Assembly (NCBI GenBank): GCA_947493005.1
Contig: CANLOY010000005.1
Span: forward strand, 62,001-126,000
Reading direction: 5' to 3'
Length of the DNA: 64,000 bases
Source of the DNA: an uncultured Roseivirga sp.
Lineage (GTDB): Bacteria; Bacteroidota; Bacteroidia; Cytophagales; Cyclobacteriaceae
Shown piece after piece: positions 1 through 8,836 of the stretch (its first letter is position 1; every line of letters starts with the position of its first letter). Under the pieces are notes generated by a model. That model had not been told where the DNA came from. It did not search any database and saw nothing but the letters and a program-made list of their open reading frames with translations. The position numbers and the translations under genes are program-made.

Positions 1-242
1 GCACCATGTACGATATCTCTGTTTTTCTGAAGCAGGTGTAAGTATGTTTCTGCTGAAGTATCCTTTAAGTTGATCAAAGACTGTTCTATTATCAGAAGAG
101 GCTCTTCAATACCTAATACTAGGTTTTTAATACCATCTTCTTCGCTTTCAATGACCATAAGACCATCTGTTTCATCTTCCAATAAAATGGAGTAATTGAG
201 GTCGATAATGTAGTTTTTAACTTTCTGAAAGTGGCTATCCAT
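1..242 (-). CDS. YbjN/Tir-chaperone-like protein, N-terminal part
   Basis: The reading frame starts at an ATG at 242-240 and runs off the left edge, giving 80 residues that begin MDSHFQKVKNYI. The pattern is a short helix, an acidic strand-rich stretch (DETDGLMVIESEEDG), then an LLQKNRDIVHGA-like helix. It resembles the small YbjN / type III secretion chaperone-like (Tir chaperone) proteins that Bacteroidota often encode beside PspA/IM30. Molecular function is unknown. The assignment rests on remembered family resemblance over the N-terminal half only. It is transcribed away from the XRE gene. Confidence 0.6.
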   Translation of the reverse strand, partial: MDSHFQKVKNYIIDLNYSILLEDETDGLMVIESEEDGIKNLVLGIEEPLLIIEQSLINLKDTSAETYLHLLQKNRDIVHG

Positions 243-475
243 TTTTGAGTTGATTTTATTGTCTGTTTTTTGATAACATCAAATTTAAAAATTTAAGGCT
301 ATCATTTGGGCTAAGATTTGACCTGATTAGGTGGAGCCCTAAAACTTTTGAATTGGTGCCTCAAGGGCTTATTTTTAATCATGACCGTTTATGTTTTGAA
401 TTAATTACTCTATGTTTACGGAACAAATATGTAAAAAGTTTTAGAGTTGCTCAAAAAATTAGCAATTATTTTTAT

Positions 476-1261
476 ATGTCACACATTGGACAGAATATAA
501 AGCGAATTAGAGCTGTTAGGAAGCTATCTCAGGCTAAATTTGCTGAATTATTTAATTTGGCCAGGCCTAGTGTTGGCGCATACGAAGAAGGTAGGGCAGA
601 GCCAAAAATTCAAACTGTGATAGAAATTGCTCATTATTTTGGCTTGTCTATTGACCTATTGCTTACAAAAGAGTTAACCGTAAAAGAGCTTTACAGCTTT
701 AATCTGGTAAATCAAAAACTAGATGCTTTGCATCAGGGTGTTCCAGCTCAAAAGGATACAAGTAAGGTTAGTCTGGTATCACAAGCTCAACAGCTTAATT
801 ATTTGGTAAACCATGAGAAGAGAGATTATCTCGAACGGTTGCCAAAATGTGAATTGCCTTATCCTCCAAAAGGAAAACAGCGTCTTTTCGAAATGGTCGG
901 AGATCATATGGTAGTGGATCAGCAAGGGATTCACCATGGTGATTTTCTTTTTTGTGAAGAAATTGAGTTTTCGGATTTGAATGAAAACTTGAATGAGGAA
1001 GTATTGCTGGCCATTACAAAAGAAGTGTTTTTGGTAGGAAGGCTGAACTGTGATAATCGGTGTGAGCTTAAACCTGATAATCCGGGTTTTAAATCTTACG
1101 AAATAGATGAAAGCCGCCTGATCGAATTATGGCTGGTAAAAGGAAAGGTGAGCAAAAAGCTGAATTCTCCTAAGAAGATTGAAGAAAAAGTGCATTCTGT
1201 TGAGGAACAGCTTAAGGTGCTAATGCAGAGAATGGAAAACATTGAGCAAAAGAACAAGTAA
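476..1261 (+). CDS. XRE-family HTH regulator with S24-like C-terminal region
   Basis: This 261-aa protein starts MSHIGQNIKRIRAVRKLSQ. Residues about 4-60 form a lambda-repressor/XRE helix-turn-helix (LSQAKFAELFNLARPSVGAYEEGRAEP compressed: Q-A-F, then S-V-G-AYE). A middle linker is followed at about residues 135-225 by a beta-rich region (FEMVGDHM, GDFLFCEE, LVGRL) like the peptidase-S24/LexA fold; I do not see a clear Ser-Lys dyad, so self-cleavage is doubtful. The last 30 residues are a charged coiled coil. The frame is open upstream to 353, but homology begins at 476, so I use that ATG. Target genes are unknown. Confidence 0.8.
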   Translation: MSHIGQNIKRIRAVRKLSQAKFAELFNLARPSVGAYEEGRAEPKIQTVIEIAHYFGLSIDLLLTKELTVKELYSFNLVNQKLDALHQGVPAQKDTSKVSLVSQAQQLNYLVNHEKRDYLERLPKCELPYPPKGKQRLFEMVGDHMVVDQQGIHHGDFLFCEEIEFSDLNENLNEEVLLAITKEVFLVGRLNCDNRCELKPDNPGFKSYEIDESRLIELWLVKGKVSKKLNSPKKIEEKVHSVEEQLKVLMQRMENIEQKNK

Positions 1262-1316
1262 TTGCAAAATGGTCGGTATGACTAAATTTTAGTAAATTTG
1301 GCAAAATTCTTAAGCA

Positions 1317-1598
1317 ATGAATTTGAACTATCAAGAAGAAGAGGCAGTAGAGTTGATGGAAGCAGCGGTTGAAGATGACTTATGTGATCTTGTTGTTTTC
1401 AATGACGATGTGAATACTTTTGAACATGTAAGTAACATCCTTATCAAGGTATGTAAACATACTGCCGAACAGGCCGAACAGTGTACTTTACTCATTCATT
1501 ATAAAGGAAAGTGCACAGTTAAAACAGGCTCTTTCAAGGAATTACGCCCAATGTGCGAAAATATTCTTGATGCTGGTATTACAGCAACTGTAATGTAA
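1317..1598 (+). CDS. clpS: ATP-dependent Clp protease adaptor ClpS
   Basis: ClpS binds the N-domain of ClpA/ClpC and delivers N-degron substrates. The 93-aa length is normal. Seen here: the VVFNDDVNTFEHV segment (family NDDxT/NTxxxV motif), a following helix ending in a TLLIHYKGKC segment (family HxxG), and a C-terminal ITATVM strand. A -7-like box TAAATTTG at 1293-1300 lies 16 nt before the ATG. The gene is 23 nt upstream of recR and probably cotranscribed with it. Confidence 0.92.
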   Translation: MNLNYQEEEAVELMEAAVEDDLCDLVVFNDDVNTFEHVSNILIKVCKHTAEQAEQCTLLIHYKGKCTVKTGSFKELRPMCENILDAGITATVM

Positions 1599-1621
1599 TT
1601 CTTTAATCTCAGGACGAAACC

Positions 1622-2227
1622 TTGAATTTCCCTCCCAAACTTGTAGAAAACGCAATTGAGGAGATTTCCAAATTACCCGGAATAGGTAAGAAGACGGCAC
1701 TAAGACTAGTGTTACACCTACTCAAACAAGACAAGGAAGCTACTCTAAACTTGTCAGAAGCACTAAATCAACTTAGAGAAGAAACCAAATATTGCGGCAC
1801 TTGTCATATCATTTCTGATACTTCTGATTGCACTTGTAAAACCATTAAAAGAGAACTCAATACAATTTGTGTTGTACAGGACACCCCTGATGTTATAGCA
1901 ATAGAAAATACAGGACAATATAGAGGCTTGTATCATGTGCTGGGAGGTGTGATCTCTCCTATAGAAGGTATTGGCCCGGAAGAGCTTAATATCGATACCT
2001 TAATAAATCGAATAAAAGATAGTGAGCCTAAAATAGAAGAAGTAATTTTAGCACTCAATCCAACGATGGAAGGAGATACTACCGCCTTTTATTTAACTAA
2101 GAAATTAAAAGAATTTGGCGTTAAGATGACTTCCATAGCAAGAGGTATACCGATTGGTGGGGAATTGGAATTCGCAGATGAGGTTACCTTGGGGAGAAGT
2201 ATAATGACAAGAACCAATTACGAATAA
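1622..2227 (+). CDS. recR: Recombination mediator RecR
   Basis: RecR acts with RecO/RecF in loading RecA on gapped DNA. The 201-aa protein has the N-terminal HhH (LPGIGKKTALRLVLHLL), a four-cysteine zinc finger at about residues 58-73 (CGTC, then CTCK), and a Toprim domain (VVQDTPDVIAIENTGQYRGLYHVLGG is the core, in parts). The start is a TTG; no ATG or GTG is placed better, and homology covers the residue right after it. It follows clpS and is 9 nt ahead of the aminotransferase gene. Confidence 0.93.
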   Translation: MNFPPKLVENAIEEISKLPGIGKKTALRLVLHLLKQDKEATLNLSEALNQLREETKYCGTCHIISDTSDCTCKTIKRELNTICVVQDTPDVIAIENTGQYRGLYHVLGGVISPIEGIGPEELNIDTLINRIKDSEPKIEEVILALNPTMEGDTTAFYLTKKLKEFGVKMTSIARGIPIGGELEFADEVTLGRSIMTRTNYE

Positions 2228-2236
2228 CTCCATACA

Positions 2237-3433
2237 ATGGAAATGCTTTCAGACCGCATCAAAAACATGGCCGAATCAGCAACTTTGGCCATGGCAGCAA
2301 AAGCCAGAGAATACAAATCTCGAGGAATCAATGTTATCAGTTTGAGTTTGGGAGAACCAGACTTTAAGACACCGAAACACATTCAAGAAGGAGCAAAGAG
2401 CGCCATCGATGAAGGTAAGTATTTTGCTTACCCTCCTGTAAATGGTTATGCCGATCTAAGGCAGGCTATATCTGACAAGTTTAAGAAAGAAAATAATCTG
2501 GATTACCGTGCAGATCAAATTGTCGTATCGAATGGTGCTAAGCAGTCTATTGCGAATATTTTTCAGGCAATCATTAATGAAGGCGATGAAGTAATTGTAT
2601 TTGCACCATTCTGGGTGAGTTACTCTGCTTTGATTGAATTGGCTGGAGGAATTCCTGTTTATGTTAATGGAGGAATTGACTCTGATTTTAAAGTAACAGC
2701 TGATCAATTATCTGCGGCAATTACGCCAAAGACCAAAGCAATTATTTTTTCTTCTCCTTGTAATCCAACTGGATCAGTTTTTACAAAGGATGAACTAGTA
2801 TCTCTTTCAGAAGTAATTTTGAAGCATGACAACCTGATTGTTGTGTCGGATGAGATATATGAACATATCAATTATACCGGAGCACATGCCAGTATAGGTG
2901 CATTGCCGGGTATGAATGAAAGAACCGTAACTGTGAATGGTATGGCAAAGGGTTTTGCTATGACAGGTTGGAGAGTTGGTTATATCGGTGCTCCACTTTG
3001 GTTGGCCAAAGCCTGTAACAAAGTACAAGGTCAATTTACTTCTGCTAACTGTGGTATTGCTCAAAGAGCAGCTTTAACAGCTTTGACAACCGATCTTGGC
3101 CCTACTCAAGAAATGAGCAAAGAGTACTTGAGAAGAAGAGGTTTTGTAAAGGAGCTATTGGATGAAATTCCCGGAGTAAAAACAAACGTACCGCAAGGAG
3201 CTTTCTATTTTTTCCCGGATGTAAGTGCATACTTTGGGAAATCCGATGGAGAAACGGTGATTAATAATGCCAGCGATTTGAGCATGTACATTCTCGATAA
3301 TGCGCATGTTTCTGTGGTTACAGGAGAGGCATTTGGTGATCCTAACTGCATCAGGCTTTCGTATGCTGCATCAGAAGAAAATCTCAGAGAAGCTATTAAA
3401 AGAATAAAAGAAGCATTAGCTAAACTTTCTTAA
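2237..3433 (+). CDS. PLP-dependent aminotransferase, aspartate aminotransferase type (class I/II)
   Basis: This is a fold-type I transaminase of 398 aa. Visible motifs are VVSNGAKQSI, SSPCNPTG (substrate/PLP contact), VVSDEIYEHINY (Asp pairing with the PLP ring N), NGMAKGFAMTGWRVGY (Schiff-base Lys), and the C-terminal CIRLSYA arginine that binds the alpha-carboxylate. The length and motifs fit the AspC Ib subgroup; exact amino donor cannot be read from sequence. The stop codon abuts the ATG of the next gene, so the recR-aminotransferase-kinase run looks like one transcript. Confidence 0.9.
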   Translation: MEMLSDRIKNMAESATLAMAAKAREYKSRGINVISLSLGEPDFKTPKHIQEGAKSAIDEGKYFAYPPVNGYADLRQAISDKFKKENNLDYRADQIVVSNGAKQSIANIFQAIINEGDEVIVFAPFWVSYSALIELAGGIPVYVNGGIDSDFKVTADQLSAAITPKTKAIIFSSPCNPTGSVFTKDELVSLSEVILKHDNLIVVSDEIYEHINYTGAHASIGALPGMNERTVTVNGMAKGFAMTGWRVGYIGAPLWLAKACNKVQGQFTSANCGIAQRAALTALTTDLGPTQEMSKEYLRRRGFVKELLDEIPGVKTNVPQGAFYFFPDVSAYFGKSDGETVINNASDLSMYILDNAHVSVVTGEAFGDPNCIRLSYAASEENLREAIKRIKEALAKLS

Positions 3434-4426
3434 ATGAATTTTTCAAACGCCACTTCACTTTTTGATGCCTTTAGCAAACTGAAGGTGCTTGTTATTGGAG
3501 ATGTGATGGTAGACTCCTACATATGGGGAAGTGTTTCCAGAATTTCGCCTGAAGCTCCGGTGCCTGTGGTGTTATCAAGTAAGAAAGAGAAGCGTTTGGG
3601 TGGAGCGGCAAATGTGGCTTTAAATGTTCAGGCCCTTGGAGCAACTCCTATTCCTTGTGCCATTGTTGGGGAGGATGCGAATGGAGAGTTTTTTCTGGAA
3701 AGACTTAAGGAAAGAGGTATACCGAGCAAAGGGGTAATTATTAGTTCCGAGAGGGAAACTACGGTAAAGGAAAGAGTTTTATCTGGTGCTCACCAATTGC
3801 TGAGGGTTGACACCGAAACTGATAAAGACCTAAGCAAACTGGAAGAGAAGAGTTTACTTGCACATATTAAGAACTTGCTTCCAGAGTGCGATGCTGTGAT
3901 TTTTGAAGATTACGATAAAGGAGTGATCAATAAAACAATTATAGCGGAGACAATTGCTGAAGCAAACAGACTTAACATTCCAACCGTAGTTGATCCTAAG
4001 AAGAGAAATTTCCTTGACTACAAAGGAGCTACGTTGTTCAAACCAAATCTTAAGGAGTTAAAAGAGGGTTTGGAAATTGATTGCGATCCAACAGATCTGG
4101 AATCAATCAAAGCAGGTGCTAAAGCATTGCAAGAAGTTCTTGATTCTAAAATGATCATGGTTACTTTGTCAGAACATGGTGTGTTCATCAAAGACAATGG
4201 TGATACGCATTTGATTCCTGCTCATGTTCGTCAGATCTCAGATGTTTCAGGTGCCGGTGATACAGTGATTAGCATAGTCGCTTGTGGCCTTGCAGCGGGT
4301 TTAGATGCTAAAAGAACAGCTGCCTTGGCCAATTTGGGAGGAGGCTTGGTTTGCGAACATGTTGGGGTAGTGCCAATTGATATCCAAGAATTAAGAAGAG
4401 AAATCGAGACTTTTGATTTGCTCTAA
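3434..4426 (+). CDS. PfkB-family sugar kinase, RfaE1/HldE kinase-domain type
   Basis: The 330-aa protein has the PfkB N-terminal signature (VIGDVMVDSYIWGSVSRISPE in parts, then RLGGAANVALNVQALG) and the C-terminal signature with catalytic Asp (DVSGAGDTVIS). The SRISPEAPVPV segment is typical of D-glycero-beta-D-manno-heptose-7-phosphate kinases. The nucleotidyltransferase half of HldE is absent, as in split enzymes. A role in heptose or related sugar activation is inferred; the partner adenylyltransferase is not in the window. The start ATG follows the previous stop with no gap. Its 3' end overlaps the convergent lipoprotein gene by 4 nt. Confidence 0.82.
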   Translation: MNFSNATSLFDAFSKLKVLVIGDVMVDSYIWGSVSRISPEAPVPVVLSSKKEKRLGGAANVALNVQALGATPIPCAIVGEDANGEFFLERLKERGIPSKGVIISSERETTVKERVLSGAHQLLRVDTETDKDLSKLEEKSLLAHIKNLLPECDAVIFEDYDKGVINKTIIAETIAEANRLNIPTVVDPKKRNFLDYKGATLFKPNLKELKEGLEIDCDPTDLESIKAGAKALQEVLDSKMIMVTLSEHGVFIKDNGDTHLIPAHVRQISDVSGAGDTVISIVACGLAAGLDAKRTAALANLGGGLVCEHVGVVPIDIQELRREIETFDLL

Positions 4427-4860
4427 CCTGCTTTGAATTCTGCAACTACTATTGATTGATCTAAACCATAGGTCTCTCCGTTAAAACAAAACTGAGTACA
4501 AGTTAGATATACTTCTTCTCCTGGATTAAGGAGGAACTGATTGGCTATATATGGGAGCGTATTCGGAATAGAAAATGAAGTCTTTATAACAACACGAATA
4601 GATTGATTCGTACTGGTATTTCTCACAAAAGTTTTTTGACCACAATGCTCAGATTTACACTCGCCTCTATTAGAAATTCGGATATGAGCTTTGGCTTCCT
4701 GGTTAAAATCATCTTCATGCCATTCCACACGGTTAGCGTAGTTCTCGAACATTAAATCGTAAAATTCACGATATGTGAGTTCTGCAGTATCCTTTTGTTC
4801 ATTTGGCTGACCGCAAGAAAAAAGAAAGAATAGTAAAAAAAGAATGGAATAGTACTTCAT
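4423..4860 (-). CDS. Small lipoprotein of unknown function
   Basis: 145 aa with a lipoprotein signal (MKYYSILFLLFFLFSC, lipobox Cys16). The mature part is polar and carries paired cysteines (ECKSEHC and CTQFC) that could form disulfides, with strand-rich sequence between them. I do not recognise a family. It is convergent with the sugar kinase gene and diverges from the LytS gene. Confidence 0.65.
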   Translation of the reverse strand: MKYYSILFLLFFLFSCGQPNEQKDTAELTYREFYDLMFENYANRVEWHEDDFNQEAKAHIRISNRGECKSEHCGQKTFVRNTSTNQSIRVVIKTSFSIPNTLPYIANQFLLNPGEEVYLTCTQFCFNGETYGLDQSIVVAEFKAG

Positions 4861-4932
4861 CTTGTTTGCCTTATGTTAATCCCATATTGTTCCATTGATC
4901 AACAACAAAACAGTTCAACTCAAATACCTTAG

Positions 4933-4940
4933 TACCTTTG
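4933..4940 (+). promoter_or_regulatory. -7-like promoter element for the first LytS/LytTR pair
   Basis: TACCTTTG matches the Bacteroidota -7 consensus TAnnTTTG. It lies 28 nt before the TTG start of the kinase gene. I see no good TTTG at the expected -33 distance. Confidence 0.4.
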
Positions 4941-4968
4941 TTTAGTTAACCCATATCAATATTGGGTC

Positions 4969-6063
4969 TTGAAAATATCGAATAATCCATATCGCGAATT
5001 ATCTATTGGGATAAGATGGTTGTTTTTGGGAGCAACTGCAATTTCTGTATTGATAATATTGGAAGATTATTCGGCCTACTTGATTAATGACTTCGAATAT
5101 GTCTACAGTTGGTATGCTGTTCCAGCTAAAACTTTTTCCAATTACTATTGCTGGATAATTTTTGCTCCTCTATTCGAATTTCAAGCAAACAGACTAATAG
5201 TCACAAAAAACACAAATAGATTTTCTGTAATCATCACAGCTTTTTTTATGAGCTTATTTGTTGGGCTTATTCATCGGTTTGCAGCCATAATAATTTTTGA
5301 TGGAATTTACTTTTTCAAGTCAGGCTTTATGGCCAATCCACTAAGTGAAAAGAACATACAATTATTGCTTTCCGGAGGATTCACAAGTCTTATTCAATTC
5401 TGGATTATAATGGCGGTGTTTATAGCTGTGCTTTACTACCGCCAATATCTGGAAAAACAAAAGGAATTGAACTTTGCACAGTTGAAGGCTTTGAAAATGC
5501 AGTTACGTCCACACTTTTTATTTAATACACTCCATTCTATTTCTTCGCTGATAGATATTAGCCCTAAAGATGCTCAACGTATGACTTCAAGGTTGGGCCA
5601 ATTGATGCGCAGTACTTTAGATCATGAGAGAAAACAAAAGGCTAGTTTGGCAGAAGAAGTCGAATACATTCAAAATTATTTGAGTATTGAACATGTACGA
5701 TTTCAGGATCGATTAGAGATTCATTATGACATTGAAGAGGCTGCTCTTAATGCCACTTTGCCTTATCTTATTTTACAGCCTATTGTAGAAAATGCTATAA
5801 AGCATGGAGTAAAAGACATGCAAGAAGGTGGTGCAATTCGACTTTCGGCCAAAGTGAGTGGAGACAGAGTTATTATTTCTGTACAAGATAACGGAAAGGG
5901 CATTTCTGTGGATAAATCTGGTTTCGGGATAGGATTAAGCAATGTTTTAAAAAGACTCTCACAATTCTACCAGAATGATTTTCAGTTTAAAAATGGGATA
6001 CTTGAAAGCTCAGGTTATCGAGTTGAAATGAATTTGCCATTTCTTAAGTTTCAAAAAGCATGA
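4969..6063 (+). CDS. LytS-type sensor histidine kinase (His_kinase PF06580)
   Basis: 364 aa. The N-terminal half (about 1-150) has four hydrophobic membrane segments, then a short coiled linker (RQYLEKQKELNFAQLKALKMQ, first part). The H-box is RPHFLFNTLHSIS (His about residue 182), the N-box QPIVENAIKHG, and the G-box DNGKGI...GIGLSNVLKRL. The start is a TTG; there is no in-frame ATG before the first membrane segment. The stop overlaps the next ATG in an ATGA, so kinase and regulator are translationally coupled. The signal sensed is unknown. Confidence 0.88.
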   Translation: MKISNNPYRELSIGIRWLFLGATAISVLIILEDYSAYLINDFEYVYSWYAVPAKTFSNYYCWIIFAPLFEFQANRLIVTKNTNRFSVIITAFFMSLFVGLIHRFAAIIIFDGIYFFKSGFMANPLSEKNIQLLLSGGFTSLIQFWIIMAVFIAVLYYRQYLEKQKELNFAQLKALKMQLRPHFLFNTLHSISSLIDISPKDAQRMTSRLGQLMRSTLDHERKQKASLAEEVEYIQNYLSIEHVRFQDRLEIHYDIEEAALNATLPYLILQPIVENAIKHGVKDMQEGGAIRLSAKVSGDRVIISVQDNGKGISVDKSGFGIGLSNVLKRLSQFYQNDFQFKNGILESSGYRVEMNLPFLKFQKA

Positions 6064-6836
6064 ATATTAAGGCGGTAATAGTTGATGATGAGTTTTTGGC
6101 CCGACAAAGGATTCTCAAGCTTTTGGAACTACATAATGATGTTCAGGTGGTAGCTGAAGCCAAGAATGCGAATCAAGCAATTCAACTAATTCATGAACGC
6201 GAACCAGACCTTGTTTTTTTAGATATTCAAATGCCTGGGGAAAATGGATTTTATGTATTGAAGAAATTGAAATTGGCCAAAGTACCAGTTGTCATTTTTA
6301 CCACGGCTTATGATCAATATACACTGGATGCATTTAAAGTAAATGCTTTGGATTACCTCTTAAAACCGTTTGAACAAGAACGATTTGATGAATCCATCGA
6401 AAGAGCGAAAAGTCAGCTGAAATTAGAAAGGTCCTCAGTTTTTAATGAGCGTGTACAAAACCTGATGAATTCTTTACAACAGGACAAAGATGATCTTTTG
6501 AAGACAATAAAGATCAAGGATAAGGGGAGAGAGCTTTTTGTAAAAACGGATGATATTCAATTTATTGAATCTGCTGGTAATTATGTGATACTGCATAAGG
6601 CTGAACAGCAATATGTTTATAGAGCAACAATGAATGAAATGGAAGATTCATTGGACAAAGAAGAGTTTTTACGCATTCACAGGTCTTTCCTGATAAATAG
6701 AAGGTTTATTAAGTCACATCGATACCTCACTGGCAACGAGTTTAGTTTTACCATGAAGAATGGTAAGACACTGAGGTCGGCTAAAAGCCAAAAGCCGTTG
6801 ATTACTCAGTTCATGGATTTGTACTTCACAAAATAG
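6060..6836 (+). CDS. LytTR-family response regulator, partner of the upstream kinase
   Basis: 258 aa. The receiver domain (1-120) has the acidic pair VDDE, phospho-acceptor Asp in LVFLDIQMPG, Thr in FTTAYDQY and Lys in LLKPFE. The LytTR DNA-binding domain occupies about 150-255 (KIKDKGRELFVKTDDIQFIES in parts, RIHRSFLINRRFI). LytTR proteins bind imperfect direct repeats upstream of targets. Coupled by ATGA overlap to the kinase. Confidence 0.92.
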   Translation: MNIKAVIVDDEFLARQRILKLLELHNDVQVVAEAKNANQAIQLIHEREPDLVFLDIQMPGENGFYVLKKLKLAKVPVVIFTTAYDQYTLDAFKVNALDYLLKPFEQERFDESIERAKSQLKLERSSVFNERVQNLMNSLQQDKDDLLKTIKIKDKGRELFVKTDDIQFIESAGNYVILHKAEQQYVYRATMNEMEDSLDKEEFLRIHRSFLINRRFIKSHRYLTGNEFSFTMKNGKTLRSAKSQKPLITQFMDLYFTK

Positions 6837-6926
6837 GAAGTCGTCCCAAAGCATGCTGAACATCCCAAATTGAACAGCTTGAGTATTTTACTCGCGTACA
6901 TTGGATTGAATTCAAAATTTGATACA

Positions 6927-7454
6927 ATGAAGAAGCAAATGAAAACGTATGCAATGGCAATTGCACTTATCACAATGTTAAGTATGAATGCAAATGCTCA
7001 ACAGGTCACAAAGAAGCAGTTGGTTGATGCTTGGGAGGCAATGACCGCTATGGTTATAGGTACAGCTAAAGCAATGCCAGCCGAGAATTTCACATGGACT
7101 CCTGTAAAGGGGTTGGCCAATTTTGGTACATTGGTTAGCCATCAGGCACAAGCCAATTATGGTTTTGCTCCGAGAATTTTTGGAGTACCTGGGCTTACCG
7201 AGAATATAGAATGGGATGAGAAGAAGAAAGATGAAGTGGTCAAAGTTCTAGAAGACTCTTTTGAGTTTGTAAAAAAGGCAATAGACGGGATGTCTCAGGC
7301 AGACCTTGATAAAGAAGTGGAAGTTTTTGGTACAAAACAAAGTCGCATGCGAGCCGTGCTGATATTGACATCACATTTGCAACGAGAGCACGGTAAAGCG
7401 ATTACCTATGTAAGAATTAAAGGAAACGCACCAGCAGGATCAGGAGGTTGGTAA
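6927..7454 (+). CDS. Secreted DinB-like protein
   Basis: 175 aa from the ATG at 6927, which begins a clear Sec signal peptide (MKKQMKTYAMAIALITM..., cleavage after NANA). The frame is open back to 6870 but that adds 19 residues before the signal. The mature part is a four-helix bundle with spaced histidines (LVSHQAQANYG, TSHLQREHGKAI) like DinB/YfiT metal-binding proteins. Export is unusual for classical DinB proteins but common for this Bacteroidota subgroup. Function unknown. Confidence 0.75.
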   Translation: MKKQMKTYAMAIALITMLSMNANAQQVTKKQLVDAWEAMTAMVIGTAKAMPAENFTWTPVKGLANFGTLVSHQAQANYGFAPRIFGVPGLTENIEWDEKKKDEVVKVLEDSFEFVKKAIDGMSQADLDKEVEVFGTKQSRMRAVLILTSHLQREHGKAITYVRIKGNAPAGSGGW

Positions 7455-7476
7455 ATCAAGTAAAACTAGTGATCAA

Positions 7477-8394
7477 ATGAAAAACAGACTGATTCTCTTT
7501 ATTGCTCTTTTCCTTTTTGATGCGAATGTGTTTTGTCAAACCAAAATTTTATTCTCGCAAAGTAAGGGGCCTCTGAATAGTGGAGGCACCCTTGAATTGA
7601 TGATGCATAACCCTGGTACCAATATCACCAATCTTATGCTGAAAGGCTCAGTAAGAGGAAGAGGTGAATACAATGCTTCTACTTCGAGTGATGGTTCTAA
7701 AATAGCATTTACTACATACCGGTTTGGAGGGTGGAAACTCGGTTGGGGTAACCTGACAGCCTCAGGGGTTAAAAGTGTAAAGAAGTTTGGCAAAGGCGGC
7801 CGGTACCAATACAATGCCCGTTTTGCACCTAATGACTCTAAAATTGCTTACCAAGAGTATGATTGGGGTACAAGGAAGTCCATTATCTCAATAGCGAGTA
7901 TTAATGGGAATTATGAAAAGGTAATTGTTGAGGTTTCTAACTCTGATCAGGCTTTTGACTGGACAAGTGATAGCAAGAAAATAGTCTATGTGTCAGCATA
8001 TAAAGATTACTATAACATCTTCCTCGTGCCAATGAAAGGTGGTCAATCTACTAACTTGATTAAAAAAGAAAAGCACACTTTTGCTGTGAGCGCATCAAAA
8101 GTAGACAATAAAATAGCCTATTTATCTGCAGAGAGAGGGCGTGTCTCATTATTTATTATGGATTTAGATAATGGAAAGGAGTTTGAGGTAACGAGCAAAC
8201 TACAAGCAGATAAATTTCAACCAGGCGGTTTTTGGGCTTATCGTACATGTTGGTCACCAGATGGCAAGCATATTGTCTTTAATGTAATAGTAGATGAGAA
8301 TTATGAAGTTTTCACGGTGAATTCTAATGGAACTAATCTTAAGAGAATTACTAACAATAAAGACACAGATATTACACCTTATTGGTCAAATTGA
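7477..8394 (+). CDS. Secreted TolB-like beta-propeller protein (PD40 repeats)
   Basis: 305 aa with a signal peptide (MKNRLILFIALFLFDANVFC). The body has repeated TolB/PD40 blades: TSSDGSKIAFTTYRFGG, APNDSKIAYQEYD, TSDSKKIVYVSAY, SPDGKHIVFNV, ending NNKDTDITPYWSN. Such propellers usually bind proteins or glycans at the cell surface. It is 22 nt downstream of the DinB-like gene and may share its transcript. Confidence 0.78.
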   Translation: MKNRLILFIALFLFDANVFCQTKILFSQSKGPLNSGGTLELMMHNPGTNITNLMLKGSVRGRGEYNASTSSDGSKIAFTTYRFGGWKLGWGNLTASGVKSVKKFGKGGRYQYNARFAPNDSKIAYQEYDWGTRKSIISIASINGNYEKVIVEVSNSDQAFDWTSDSKKIVYVSAYKDYYNIFLVPMKGGQSTNLIKKEKHTFAVSASKVDNKIAYLSAERGRVSLFIMDLDNGKEFEVTSKLQADKFQPGGFWAYRTCWSPDGKHIVFNVIVDENYEVFTVNSNGTNLKRITNNKDTDITPYWSN

Positions 8395-8442
8395 TTTTTT
8401 GGATCTGTCTTTAGGTTTAAATTGATTTTAAATTACACTTTT

Positions 8443-8766
8443 ATGCCCTTTATTAAACTTCAGAACGTACCCTCAAAAGAGTTACTTCCTGGATTCACGG
8501 TTAAGTTTATCCATGTAGAGAAAATGACGTTAGCCTATTGGGATATTAAAGCTGGAAGTATTCTTCCTGAGCATAGTCACCACCATGAACAAGTTGCAGC
8601 ACAAGTAATTTCCGGAGAGTTCGAACTCACTTTAGATGGAGAAGCCAAAATTATGAAGGCTGGAGATATAGCAGTAATTCCTTCAAACGTACTACATAGC
8701 GGAAAGGCAATTACAGACTGCCAGCTACTAGATGTTTTCAGCCCAGTAAGAGAAGACTATTTATAG
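8443..8766 (+). CDS. Small cupin-domain protein
   Basis: 107 aa from ATG 8443 (an in-frame TTG at 8422 would add 7 residues). A single cupin barrel: motif 1 is PEHSHHHEQVAAQVISGE (metal-binding His and Glu), motif 2 is AGDIAVIPSNVLHSG (His). The length fits stand-alone single-cupin proteins; substrate unknown. Confidence 0.82.
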   Translation: MPFIKLQNVPSKELLPGFTVKFIHVEKMTLAYWDIKAGSILPEHSHHHEQVAAQVISGEFELTLDGEAKIMKAGDIAVIPSNVLHSGKAITDCQLLDVFSPVREDYL

Positions 8767-8779
8767 TACAGAGTTGTTG

Positions 8780-8836
8780 GTATTGAGTATCGAGATGCCT
8801 TCACTTCCCAATACTCAATACGCATTACTCACTACT
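8780..8836. repeat. Inverted heptamer-repeat element between convergent genes
   Basis: GTATTGAGTAT (8780-8790) and ATACTCAATAC (8811-8821) are a perfect 11-bp inverted repeat around a 20-nt loop. Both arms are built of period-7 units (CAATACT, CAATACG, CATTACT, CACTACT from 8809 to 8836). It lies between the cupin gene and the amidohydrolase gene and reaches the stop codon of the latter. It could fold as a two-way terminator. Confidence 0.6.

Noticed and set aside
353-475. Longer N-terminus for the XRE regulator
   Set aside because: The extra 41 residues have no family similarity, and the HTH protein begins naturally at ATG 476.
2456-3064. Long open frames on the strand opposite the aminotransferase, and similar ones opposite obg, dnaJ, the RND pump and atpD
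   Set aside because: They are antisense shadows of strongly conserved genes, with low-complexity or cysteine-rich nonsense translations.
6870-6926. Upstream start for the DinB-like protein
   Set aside because: It would place 19 residues in front of a clear signal peptide that begins at ATG 6927.
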